A stretch of DNA of 64,000 nucleotides from contig OZ234495.1 of the NCBI GenBank assembly GCA_965153455.1, positions 8,118,875 to 8,182,874 on the forward strand, given 5' to 3'. Every line of letters starts with the position of its first letter. Position 1 is the stretch's first letter. The position numbers and the translations under genes are program-made. The stretch comes from Sphagnum compactum (taxonomy: Eukaryota; Bryophyta; Sphagnopsida; Sphagnales). Positions 22,994-34,915 of this stretch are shown in pieces. The notes under the pieces are model-generated. The model was not told the origin of the DNA, made no database searches, and worked only from the letters and a program-made list of their open reading frames with translations.

Positions 22994-23297
22994 TGTCATG
23001 GCCTAGGATATTTTGGGATACTTTTGGCAATGTCATGTCTTAGGATATTTTGGGATACTTTTGGCAATGTCATGTCTTAGGATATTTTGGGATACTTTTG
23101 GCAATATCATGGCCTAGGATATTTTGGGATACTTTTGGCAATATCATGGCCTAGGATATTTTGGGACTAGTATGGCTCAGGGTTATAAAAGGAGATAGTC
23201 TGGGGAACAACCCTTCAGCAGATCAACACCAGTTGATGGGTCAATAAAGTTTGTCTGGTCTTGTAATTCTCCACTTGTTTGTAGTCGGTCCATAACA
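22994..23297 (+). repeat. 3' LTR of the chromovirus (304 bp)
   Basis: Same ends as the 5' LTR (TGTCATGG, CATAACA). It carries four full 37-bp units and a partial fifth, two more than the 5' LTR. This explains the whole 74-bp length difference. TATA box, AGCAGATCAA segment and AATAAA are conserved. Confidence 0.95.
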
Positions 23298-23602
23298 CAT
23301 TTATGGTACATGTCGAAATTAACTTTGATCATGAAAGGTCTATAATGCATCCAAGGTCACTATTTTGTTTCCCTATCGAATTTGCAATTGTGTTGAACCA
23401 CATTGATTGTGAACTACATGATTTTGCTACAAACCACACACCCAATGAGTCACCTAACATTTATACTAATTTAGTTCCCTCCTCACTCTCACTTACATCT
23501 CTTGTTACAATGAAGGGCAAGAGGTTGTTGGTTTTTGAATCTACACCCACATTTGAATCTATATATCATATGTTAGACCCTGGAAGTAATAAACCAAAAA
23601 TA

Positions 23603-25702
23603 GAAAAAACCAAAGAGATCTGAATGGGAAATAAACAAAGTTTTTCAAGATCGATGGGTAGTTAAGTTTGCCTGGTTTGAGCCAATATGTGGACCAGATA
23701 GGAAAATGAAAACGATCGAATGCAAAATTTGTTCTAACATTGAGGGAAGGGAAAAGCTTATAGTTCCAAAATTAGATTCCTTCATCAAACATTTTAAAGT
23801 GAGGAAATGTAGCAAGGCTAGACTAGGAGTATTTCTAGGCCAATCCATTTTTTGTCCTTTTCATGCTCACTTGAAAAATAGAAATTGCATGCCTTCAAAG
23901 GATGTGATACTGTTGCCATGCAAGTTGCAAATGGCGAAAAAAAAAAAAAAAAAAAAAAAAACCTACAATTTGTTGCAATTTTCTATTTACTCTAGCAAAG
24001 GTGCCCAATGACAAATTTTGAGGATTTCAAGAGGATTTTCCAGTTCCTGAAAATGGATCATTATCCTCGAAAACATTAATCAAATACCACAGGTTAGACC
24101 ATAGGTGAAACAATGCATAGGCTAATGTTGCGAGCCATAAAAGTTGGTGTCCAAAAAACATTATTCATTTCAGTGAATTATGACAAACTCACCATTGTTG
24201 ACAACCAAAGTTGGCTTTCAATTCATTTGTATGTGACTGATGAGTGGAAGTGAGTCCCAATTTTGCTTAACTTATAGAAGGTTTTGGATGGTGAAACTTT
24301 TGATAATTTGACTAAGCTTATTGTGCAGAATCTTGTTGAGTTTGGAGGCATGACTGAAAAAGATGTGGCAAATAAGTTGGTTTGTTTCATAGGCAATTTT
24401 TCAAGGCCTCAAAAATGGTGTCACCACAAAGTTGATGTAGAGCTATGCTCCATTTATGAGCGGTGTGCATTGTATGGCACACCCCATAAACATGCCTATC
24501 CAAACTTTGAGTAGTTTGAGTTTGGTGGGAAAAATCGAAAGTTTGCTTACATCTATGCACAATTACTTTGCCCATAGTCCCAACCACCATTTTGAAACAA
24601 GTATCTTGGCTAAACTCTTGAGTGCAAAGGCAATAAGATTTTCAAAAACATCAAGACATGTTAGATCTCAATGTCATTGCTTTCTAAAAGAATCTTTAGT
24701 GAATACAAAGCTTTAGTTATAAAAATGGCTAAGGATAATGTAATTATTGACACTGCCAAAACCAATTATGAACTCATGTGTGATCCCGAAACGTTGTTGG
24801 GTCTTTCTTGCATCATTCCTTTGTTGACACTAATGCATGGTTTGTCAAAATTTGCCCAAAGCCAACAAACCTTCATTTGTGATTTTATCTCTTCTTTGAA
24901 GCTTTGTGAAGTAGATTTCAAATCACAGTAACACTTCCTTTGTAGCCCTTCAATTGTTTCCAAGATCTTTGTGAGCACATTCATGAACACTTGTGCTTGA
25001 CATGGTGGAAAAAGCCTACCACAAGCATTGAATACATGCCGCCTTTTTTTTGGGAAACAAACTTTATATGCCAGATACCCATGATTTGATTACTAAGGAG
25101 GCAATGGGCCTCACAACCAAACAAGTGCTAATTATGTGGAACATGTGAAGTGGCAATGTTTTGAAGTTGTTACAAATCTCATCTTTGAACTGGAAAGGAG
25201 GTTTCCAACACAAGAGTTGCAAAATGCCACTAGGGTGATTTACTTGTAATATTGGCTTGTTTTAGAGGCTGAAACAATATTCTCAAGTCATCTAACTTTT
25301 ATCCGAGCTCATTTTGGTCACCCCAAGGCATGGGGGACTACTATAGTTGGTGGGCCATTGTTAAACTCAATCATTATTGATGAGTAATCATTTTTTTCAA
25401 ATTGATGATGTGGAACCATGCCCAATCTGCCATGATACCTTCCCATGATTGTAATCCAACTACACGTTTATTGGAGAGGCTTGGGTCTAATGTGATTCTA
25501 AACCACCATTTTTCCAATGGGTTTAAGTTAACCAAATTATGTATGGTGATAGTGTTGGGCAACATGGAAGGCAAGCGCACTTTTTCCAACCTAGCCTTCA
25601 TCAAAACAAAGCTCCAAAATGATTTTACTACACATTTGCACCTTATTGTTTCTATGTATGTGCAGAAATTCTATGACCTACAAAATTTCCTTTTTATTTA
25701 GT
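23603..25702 (+). pseudogene. hAT-like transposase remnant
   Basis: Translation in alternating frames gives a colinear transposase-like protein. A BED-like zinc motif (ECKICSNIEGREKL, then LDSFIKHF) lies at about 23718-23800. The central part (MSGVHCMAHPINM, then SLVGKIESLL) is at about 24456-24550. The C-terminal dimerisation-type segment (GKRTFSNLAFIKTKLQNDF) is at about 25569-25626. This set is typical of the hAT-like proteins related to ZNF862. Many stops, frameshifts and a poly-A tract at 23938-23960 show that it is dead. Terminal inverted repeats were not found. Confidence 0.6.
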
Positions 25703-28125
25703 TATTTGTGATTTGAATGAACATCAATTGCAATATGGGGTTAATGCATAACTCTCATGTGGCATTACCTTACCAGTTTTGCAAGTTGTTGTTTGGTTAA
25801 TGCTTGTTGAAGGCCAACTGCTAGTTAGAAACCAATTATATGTTATGGTTTCTATTCAACCTATGGCAACAATCAATGAAAACGCACACCTTTGATTGCA
25901 TGGTTTTTCTCTATGGTGGTCTGCTTCTATGTTAGTCACATTTCACATATGCTTTGGTTGTCAACAGTGGTGACATGGTTACAATTTACAAACTTAAAAT
26001 CCAGATGTTCAATTATACCCCAAATTCATTCAAGTTTGCTCTTGCCTTTTAATCTTGTTTCTAATCAGGTTTTGGGTGCAAGTAGGGCTTCAATTGTAGT
26101 GGGTAGCACCCTTTTAGGGTTGAAGTTCGAATCAACTTCAAGCTATTTAGGGTTTAATGTATGTTGTATTCAGTTTTTGGCTTGTAACAATTCCATTTCT
26201 TTGGTTTATTTTTGTTCCCCACATTGTTTTGAACATTTAGTTTTTTGCCCAGGTATGTGCAAAGACATGATTGGCCTTTTAGATTTTTTTGCCAATGATA
26301 ATTTTGTCAAATATTTTAATTATCTATTATTTAGTGTCAAATTATCAATTTATTTTAATATTCAGTGTCAATGTAAGACCTTTTACTCTTGAGTCCTAAT
26401 CATCTTAGATCTATTTCATTTACTTCATATCTTGGCAACCAAGTTGAAATGGCTAATTAGAAACTTGATGTACATTTTACACATTGAAAAAGGGAGCTAT
26501 GAATGATTTTGCAAGCATAGTTCACAAGCAAAAATTAGGTTGTTTTCTTGTCATGTTCTTAATTGATAGAGATGGCATTCTAGTACTAATATGGGGTATA
26601 ATAAAAATGTAGGGGTTTGGAGAATTATCACTTCTGCTTGACAAGACAACTACAAGGTTGGTGGGGGGACTACATGCAAAGGAAGAGTAGGCCTAGATGC
26701 AGAACTTCTCGTAGTTGATTATGTTGTGGGCTCACTGGCTTAGTAAGCTCCCCAAAACTTTCTTAATCTCAACTATTGCAAATTTTGTTTTATGCAAGCT
26801 CCTTGTGTTATGTTTTCAAGTTTGTGCTACCTATTTTATGGCTCTTAGATTCTAGCCATTTTCACTATTGGAAACTTTGTGATTATTTCGATGCATCTTG
26901 ATGCTAGTATCAATCTTGTAATATGTACAACAAATGCAGTGGTGGATGGAGGTGCATGGGTGGGGAACACTTTTTTTCAATTGTTCCTTCGACAATAAAC
27001 AAATGACTCACAAACAATAGAATAGATATACTTCTCCAATTCAAGTTATGTTCCCTAAATTTCCTAGATTTTGAGTTGAGAAAGAATTTACATAAGTTGT
27101 GAACATCCATTATCAATGAATGTCGGTGATTATTCAACATCATGAAGGTCGTAGCAAATCTGACAGGTCACAATGTGTTGACATGCAGAAAGACCAAAAA
27201 GTTTGCAACATTGTTTCAATGTGTTATTTGATGAATTTCATGTAAAGCACTTGGGATGCATAGTTTCCTTTTGAAAGTCAGAAAGAACTTAAGGTTATGT
27301 ATGTGTAATTTCCTAACTACTAAGTATTTATTGTAAGAATATTTAGTACTACCTACAAATGGGAGGAAGATAATTGGTGGGTACATGGACACGCTCTACA
27401 TTTCCAAGCCGCATTTTACTTGGGATTGTGTTAGAGTAATGGAAGCAGATGGGCTAACAGGGCCCAAATCCTTCCATTGACTTCAAGTCTATGACATCAT
27501 GCCCATTAGCAAATCTTAGAAATTTTACAAGAAGCTAGTGTATAATGTGTTTTTCCATTTGGGTGAAAATTCTTTAAGGTGTACCAAAATCTTGTCATAA
27601 CGTCACCCTTTTATGTTTTTTTTACCTAATCCTTTTTTACCATGTAAAGACACATTTATGGATGATTATGATGGAATCTAGAATTGTAATAGTTTAAAAT
27701 ATAGTCATTCTAAATTTTTTGACACCTTTTGATTCATTATTTTTTATGGGGATCAAAATATATGGTAAAAAATGATTGCAATAAAGACTAGGCCCTTTTT
27801 CATCCTGTGTCGTACACCTTAAAGGACTTTCACCCATTTACCTTGCCTTTGTTATGATTGTTTAAAGGTGGAGTTTTTGGTTTTTTTCTTATCTTTTTTC
27901 ACTACCAAAATCTGCTAGGTTTTTAGTGAAATATGACAAAATTGACTAATATGCAACTTGTTTGGTTTTGGTTAAAAAGGATAAGTTGATTAAGACATTT
28001 TTAACAAGATGTTTTTTAGTTGTTTTGGATAGTCACATGTTGCAATAGATAGTTTTTAATTAAAATTTTATGACATGAAGATATGAGGTCCAAGTTAGTA
28101 TGACGTGGTCATCATATAACTTTTT
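25703..28125. other. AT-rich spacer, no recognised gene
   Basis: The largest frame (25892-26392, 166 codons) is hydrophobic with no family resemblance and seems a chance frame. No other structure was recognised. Confidence 0.4.
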
Positions 28126-28128
28126 TCT

Positions 28129-28149
28129 TGTGTGTGTGTGTGTGTGTGT
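28129..28149. repeat. (GT)n microsatellite
   Basis: About ten uninterrupted GT units followed by a T run. Confidence 0.9.
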
Positions 28150-28328
28150 TTTTTTTTCTTCGGATTGTGGAGTCATGGATTACATTTTTGTCATGACATG
28201 CTGTGAAAAAACTTATTTATTTTCCCCAATTTTGTTGACAAATTTTTTTTTGACACCATTTAAACATGATGTACATATTTGTGTATTCACCATGATGTAT
28301 ATGTTTGTAAATTACATTTGTACAAAAT

Positions 28329-28395
28329 GCATTGAACCCAAGACCTCACTGGAACACATTAAAGTCTTAACCACCAAACCACTTCAACACTTTAT
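28329..28395 (-). repeat. tRNA-like SINE head, second copy
   Basis: On the minus strand TGGTTTGGTGG (28381-28371) fits box A and GGTTCAATGC (28338-28329) fits box B. Spacing and surrounding wording (GTGGTTAAGA, GAGGTC.TGGGTTCAA) match the unit at 1521-1602. Confidence 0.45.
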
Positions 28396-28569
28396 GAATG
28401 AAGATGAAAAAATTTAACTTTATCATATTTGGCATGAAATTGTTTAGGAAATTCAAGCTTTAACATATATATATATATGCAAAATGTTTTAGATGTTACA
28501 AATGAAAATATGATTTTGAAACTTATTCATTAATGTATTCAAACAAATTATTATAATTTGCAAAAAAAA

Positions 28570-29310
28570 AATTACAATGTAAAAAAAAACCTTAAAATTG
28601 CATTTCATGAATAAATTTTTTTTTAAAAAAAATTTAAATTAACCTAATATCTTTGTAAATTCAATGTGAATTCAAAAGTGCATTTATTAAATTTTTTACA
28701 AAAAAATTAATTACAAAAATTATGTGCATTTTTTGAAGAATTGTAATTTTTAATTTTCCCCACTATGATTAGGTATAAATTTAATTTGATGAAGTTCTAG
28801 GTTTAAATAGTTGGATTAACCCCCCTCCCCCCAACCAACATGTTTTTTTTGTTTCAAATTTTCTTAATTTGGCAATTGTTGTTGAGAAAAAAATGAGAAA
28901 ATAATGCAAATTCAAGGAAAAATTTAAACAACAAAAAACTTGCCAAAAAAATGGGATGAATTTGTTTTTTAAAAAAAATGTTGCTCTCAATGAGTAAAAA
29001 TTTAAAATTAATTCTAATAATTCCAACCTTAAACACATAAACAATTCTAGCATCAAATTTATTTGAAAACATTTAAGCTTAATATGTGAATAATAATAAA
29101 CCATATCTAATGTTTTTGATATTTTCAAAATAAATATTAATGATGTAACCAAACGTTTTTTTGTGGTGAATTTCCACCATTTTGCAAACATTAAAAAGGC
29201 CATCAAAATCAATAAAAGAGTTTTTGATCTTTTAACATATTTTTTAGTTTCTAAAAATGATATAATTCTATAATGGGTTTTAGGACTTGTAATCAAAATA
29301 TAAAAATATT
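28570..29310 (+). repeat. AT-rich duplicated block, copy A
   Basis: Colinear with 29340-30510. Shared landmarks are AATTGCATTTCATGAATAAAT, a poly-C run followed by CCAACCAACAT, AAAAAAATGNNAAAA, and ATGATATAATTCTATAAT.GG near the end. Non-coding. Confidence 0.75.
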
Positions 29311-29339
29311 TTAATCAATAATTTATTAAATAAAAAGAT

Positions 29340-30510
29340 TACAACAATAAAATTTAAAAGGTTAAAAAAAAACTTGAAATTGCATGTCATGAATAAATCT
29401 ACAATTGTTTTATAAAAAAATTGACCTAAAATATTTGTAAATTCAATGTCAATTCAAAAATGCATTGATTAAATCTTTTACAATTTTATTTTCAATACAT
29501 AAAACATGTCCAGTTTTTATGGAATTTCAAGTTTTTTTATCTTCCCCAATATAATTAAGTACTATTTATTTATTTATTTCTTTGATGTTGCTAAAATGGT
29601 AATCACCCATAAAACAATTGCCACATTGGTTATAAAAAGTTGTGTAGTTAGAAACTTGTTTAAATCTTTCAATATTATGGTTACTTACTATATCTTATTG
29701 TAAAAATGTGACACTATATATTTTAAAATTTTAAAAATACATCTTTCAAAAAAAAATCTTTCTTAATGTTGTTGCCCCTTTAAATTGGCAAAAATTGGTC
29801 ACAAGAAAAAACATTAATTAAGTAGTCAATATAGCCATTTAATTATCAATACCATATTTGTTTAGTAAGATGAATCATACATTAACACAAATGATTAATA
29901 ACCTAACCTTGGAAAAAAATCGCAACATTTTATTATTATTTTTAATGATGTAAAAATATATTTTACATTTTTTTCCTTTTTAAAACTAAAAAATAAACTT
30001 ACTTTGGTGAAATTTTTGGTTTGAATATTTGGATTACCAAACACCCCCCCCCCCTCCCACCCCCTCCATCCAACCAACATATTTTTTTAGTTTCAAATTT
30101 TCCTAACTTGGCAGTTCTTGTTGGGAAAAAAATGGAAAAACTAGTGCAAATTTAAGAAAAAATGTAAACAATAAAAAAAAATCAAAAAATTGAAATTGGA
30201 AATTAGAAAATAAAGGTTATTTTTAATGGGTAAAGATTTAGAAATAATAAGAATAATTTCAACATTAACACATAAATTTTTCTAATATCAAATTTATTAA
30301 TTATAAGTTTTTATTTGAGATCATTATAAACATTATCCATTTTTTGTGAAATTTATAAAATAAATTTTAATAATTTAATTATTTTTTTGTGATGAATTTC
30401 CACCATATTGCAAACATAAAAAAGGTTTTCAACATCAACAAATTTTTATATTTTCAAAATGATATAATTCTATAATCGGTTCTAGGACTTGTAGCAAAAA
30501 TATGAAAATA
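29340..30510 (+). repeat. AT-rich duplicated block, copy B with insertion
   Basis: Second copy of the block at 28570-29310 in the same orientation. It is about 430 bases longer, the extra sequence lying near 29560-29990. Both copies contain a C-rich run (about 30045-30065 here). Confidence 0.75.
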
Positions 30511-31613
30511 TTTAAAATATGTTCCTTATATTGTATTTGAAATTTTCATACATCGTTTTTAAAAATAAAAAAATCCAACTTTTAATCTTATACTTTTTGC
30601 CCAAAATCTTATATATTGTTTTAGACTTTATATGTGGGACAAATGACAAATCAAGACCTTCAATATTTCTTTCACCTTTCAGAATGAGATTTAAATGGCT
30701 ATTTTTAATTTGACAAATTTTAAATTTGAACATATGCACCTTGATTTTGTCTTAGACACAATATTTACAAATTTTTAAAAGAAACATAATTGAAATTGGT
30801 GGGACATTGACATTTACAAAACAAAGATATTCACGTAAATGTTTCTTATAGTTGCTCACAAAGAATAAAAAAATTCATCAAATGGATGTTCACATTACAT
30901 TTGTATAGAATTACATAAAGGAGGAGATTTATATAAATTAACTTCACTAATATATCCAAGGAGGAGAAATAACTAAAGTTTGTAAATTATTTGCTTCATC
31001 TCATTTAAACCTCAATGACATCATATGAAAGAATGCATTGTTATGTCTTGAAATCTAGGTTTGCTAGAAATTAAACATCCTCAAAAAATGATGTTAAACA
31101 CCATCAAGCTTTAGTGGTTTCCTTAATGTTGAATGTTAATGACTACATCATTGTTTGTAACTTTTTGAAATTTTTGCGAACTACATCAATATAAGGACAT
31201 CTTTCCATTAAGCTCTACAATCACAAATTCTACCCCCCAAAACTTTCAAGTAGGTTTGTTCTAATTAATTGTGATCACTATCATTTCACAACTATAACCA
31301 TCAAGCATTGATCAAATGTAAAAGTTGTGAATCAAACTATGAATCATCACGAAATGACATTTGTCATTTTCATGAGAACATGTGTCCTTCAGAGATTCTC
31401 TAGAAAGTTTTCCATATATGAAATGGTCGTAGAGTTCATGGGATTGATTAGGTATAGATTTTCAATGCAATTGCAACTCTGGACTAGAAAATGCGTGTCC
31501 ATGTAAGAGAATACAAGGCCTGATATCAATGGCTTTCTATTAGGTGGTTGTGATCACATCTTACATACCGTGTGTAACTGTGGTCATTTATTTCAATTGG
31601 TGGAAAACCTGTT
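30511..31613. other. AT-rich spacer
   Basis: No coding sequence or repeat recognised. Composition becomes more balanced after about 31400 as the next gene approaches. Confidence 0.4.
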
Positions 31614-31803
31614 ATCAACTGATTACAATTTCTAACTCGATGATCATCCATCCCTTTCATCCACTTTCGCCACTTTGAAAGGGATGACAACAACAAGAAG
31701 CCAAGAATGTTGCCAAGTAGGAGAAGAGCGGCAAAGTGTGATGGCGAAAGTGGATGAAACGGATGGATGATGATCATCGAGTTAGCGATTGGAATCAGTT
31801 GAT
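31614..31803. repeat. Inverted repeat forming a ~58-bp-stem hairpin
   Basis: The left arm at 31614-31671 (ATCAACTGATTACAATTTCT, continuing to CCACTTTCGCC) pairs with 31743-31803 with few mismatches and one small gap. A loop of about 70 bases (31672-31742) separates them. It lies just upstream of the first exon of the BPA1-like gene. Confidence 0.85.
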
Positions 31804-32029
31804 GAACAGAATTGGTTGGTACCTACCAGGTATCACCGCATCTTCCACGATTGTGAAAACGGAGTACGCACGCCAGCTTCGTTGCATTTCCTTTCTCTCG
31901 TCGCATTTCTTTGCACTCGCTCCTTGCTCTCTGCGTGTGTGCTTGGCGATCCGGCAAAAATCGTGCTAAGGATCTCGACTCGTATCCTTGCGTTTGGAGA
32001 AGGAGAAATCGACGTGGAGCCGCTTTGTC

Positions 32030-34915
32030 ATGACGGTGAATGCCCTGTTTCCCGCTCTTCCCTTAGTTATTATGTCTTTCGTTTTTCTTTAAAAGAATCC
32101 CAAAAGGATTCGTCGTCTTTGGAAGTTATTTCTCTTTTAGTGAATCCTATCCACTAGACTTTGTTCGTCAGTCTGGGATAGTTTTTCATAGGTCTGTTTT
32201 GCTGTGTCTCTGTTCTCCTTCGTTCATCGTTGGTCTCCCTTCTTGGTACGTGCTGTGATGGATTTTTTTTTTTTTTTTTGGGCTCACTGCGTCCTGTGGA
32301 TGGATAACGGGGCTTGACGTTTGAACTTTGAACATGCTTCCGGTTGTTTTTCTCTATGTATATACCTCTACGATTGATTCCCTTGTTGCGATGCAAAGGC
32401 GCTGTCCTATGCCACCGGGTTTCTTCTCGAAGAGTTCGTGTGCTGTGCCCTCTTTCGTCCCAGGAATGCCCATGCTGATCTATTCTAGGGTTTTAACTGC
32501 AATCTTGGATTCTGAGCGAATAAACTCTGTTATCTGTTGGTGAGAAGTTAATTCGAATTCATGATCTCTTCGCTACTTATTTGTTGAAATGTTTGATTTG
32601 CTAACAGAACTAGATAGTGACAGCTCTCGAGTTAACCTATGTGTTTAATCTTACTTTGGCATGCATCCCTTCAGCCTGGAAATAGTATCTGTTTAATCTC
32701 TCACTTCATGGGATTTCTTTAGCCTAACCTTTTACCTGAACTGTGGGATGCTTATGTGAAGTTTGTCTGAAAGCTTTAGCCTGTATTGACTACAAGGGTT
32801 CTGATATTGCCCTTATCCATTGCTGCAAATCAGTGAGCATCTTCAAAAACTTGGACATTTGTGAGGTCACGTTTGCCATAAATGCAATCAGAAGAAGGAA
32901 GGACTTACAAATTTGAAGCTTGATGTTCTTCAGCACTGATGCTTTGGGATGTGTTGGCCAAAATACAGACTGTTCAAGTTACCAACGTCTCATCAAAAGC
33001 CACACAACATGACTTAAAGGAATTTTTTTCCTTCTCTGGGGAGATTCAGCATATTGAGCTTGAAAAGTCAGTCCTCCTTACCTAAACCAAATTTACCTTC
33101 ATCTCTTAGTGATATGGTTGTGCACCTGTTGCCTCTGAAGATTATACTGGTGGTACCTGATCTAATTATCATTGTGTGGTATCACTTCCAGAGATGGAGG
33201 TGGTTCGCAGGTTGCATATGTGACCTTCAAAGATGCCCATGCTCTAGATACTGCTCTTCTTCTTTCAGTGAGTTTGTATCACCACACTGGGATCTATTTG
33301 CTCTATTGATTTCTTCTTCTGTCTTTATTAAAAAATGTTCACAATAGGTCAGTCAGACATGTCAGTGAACATTTAGAAAATATTGTATAGCAATTTCGCA
33401 GTAGATATGCCCTTCAACCTCATTGAATTGGAGCCCCCATAAGTGTTTTGCTAACCTATTACCTGTCTCTTTGCACATAGTTCCACCTTAGTGAAGTACA
33501 GTTCAGTCTGGCTAAACAATTGTTGAACTTACCTTGCAGGGTGCTGTAATTGTGGATCAAGCAGTGAATATATTTCCCCTAGAAGATGAAGTGCGGACCA
33601 CCAGTACCACTACTTCAATGCTGTCAGAGCACCATTATACAGAGTCCAGGGTCTCTCCTTGACTTCACACATTTCTTTTCACAATGAAAATACTATGCAA
33701 CAGTAGAGTAATTGGATTTAACTGCTGTGGGGAGAGAAGTGGACAGATGAAGTAGATGTGAGACTATGAAGAGATTTCAATTTTACACTGTGTATCTCAA
33801 TTCTTCTCAAGTCATAAATGGGCTGCACACAAATTGGTTAAAGGAGAGAAATTCAAAAAAGTAGGGTTTGACTAATTTCCAGCAAAGAGAACTGAAAACT
33901 TAAGTATAAAAGAACTAGAACACCATGGACCTAGCCATGAATATATGCCTATGAAGAAAGGAGTCATTGCCTTGAATTCATCTGACTTCCCATTGCTGAA
34001 AGATGGTTTGGTGATCAAAGCTAAGGTGTGCTGCTATATTACATGATTGAGCATCAAGGCTGAAAGCTTTGATCCTCAGTTGCATAAATTTCTTGGCTTC
34101 CACTTGACACCTTTGGGATTATGACTGATATTGCCAGTGATTCACATTTTGTCATTTACAGGCTTTTTCTTGGTTGCAGTAGTTTGCCCTTTTGTCAGTT
34201 GAGTGGTTCATGTCAAACACTTACATTTGCTGTCTGCTTGAAATTGGTGCAGTCTGGGTACGCAGGTTCAAGCACTGGGCACATTCAAGATAGTGCACAA
34301 GATGTGATCTCAACCATGCTTGCAAGAGGTTTCATTTTGGGGAAGGATGTAATGAGCAAGGCAAGAGCATTTGATGAAAAGCATCAGTTGACAGCCAGTG
34401 CAACAGCAACAGTATCTGACTTTGATAGAAAGACTGGTATTACTGAGAAGTTGAGTGCAGGTACACAAGTTGTGAATGAACAGCTGAAGGCTGTTGATCA
34501 GAAGTTCCAAGTTTCTGAAAAGACACGGATGGCCTTGGCTGCAGCAGAGCAGACAGTGAGCACAGCAGGTTCTGTTCTCATGAAAAATAGGTATGTCTTA
34601 ACAGGTGCAACCTGGGTTACAGGGGCTTTTGCAAAGGTTTCAAAGGCTGCTGTAGAAGTGGGCCAAAAAACAAAGGAGAAGGCAGCCATGCTCAGTGAGC
34701 AGGAAGACAGGAGAGGACAGAGTACACAGTTCATAGATGAGGATTATGATTCCCCTTTTGATGACAGTTATGGTCATCCACCTACATATCCTGCATCTGA
34801 ACGGGTAGCTGATTCAAGATACCCTAACCTTGGCTATGACCACTATGCACCCCTTCCATCTACCTATGCACCAACATCAAAACCCCCTCCTGCTGCACGG
34901 GACTCGTTTCTTTGA
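32030..34915 (+). CDS. BPA1-like RRM protein (5 exons)
   Basis: Resembles the Arabidopsis binding partner of ACD11 (BPA1 and BPL proteins), which regulate programmed cell death and defence through the lipid-transfer protein ACD11. Inferred exons are 32030-32035, 32969-33066, 33192-33267, 33540-33650 and 34253-34915, with GT-AG introns in matching phases, total 317 aa. Residues 3 to about 75 form an RRM-like fold (TVQVTNVSSKAT, then LKEFFSFSGEI, then VAYVTFKD). The usual aromatic RNP1 signature is only partly kept, as in BPA1, so RNA binding is doubtful. Residues 110-240 match the BPA1 helical region (AEQTVSTAGS, then KNRYVLTGATWVTGAF). The tail 255-317 is Pro/Tyr/Asp-rich and low in complexity. 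Exon 1 codes for only Met-Thr. That start is inferred from phase and family, and a different first exon is possible. Confidence 0.85.

Larger units (their letters stand above)
17155..23302 (+). mobile_element. Full-length Ty3/gypsy chromovirus insertion (Tcn1/sushi-like), defective
   Basis: The element spans 17160-23297 and is flanked by the 5-bp target duplication CATTT (17155-17159 and 23298-23302). Order: 5' LTR, primer site, leader with tandem repeats, gag with zinc knuckle, protease, RT, RNase H, integrase, chromodomain, polypurine tract, 3' LTR. The chromodomain after integrase defines a chromovirus. The RT wording (for example [21 protein letters not shown]) is closer to the Tcn1/sushi type than to the usual plant Tekay, Reina, CRM or Galadriel lineages. 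It is not functional: there are at least eight in-frame stops, frameshifts in gag and integrase, and an LTR fragment interrupting pol. Base composition is richer in GC than the host DNA around it. Confidence 0.95.

Noticed and set aside
25892-26392. 166-codon open frame as a gene
   Set aside because: Hydrophobic, no known family, no typical start context and AT-rich like its surroundings. Probably chance.
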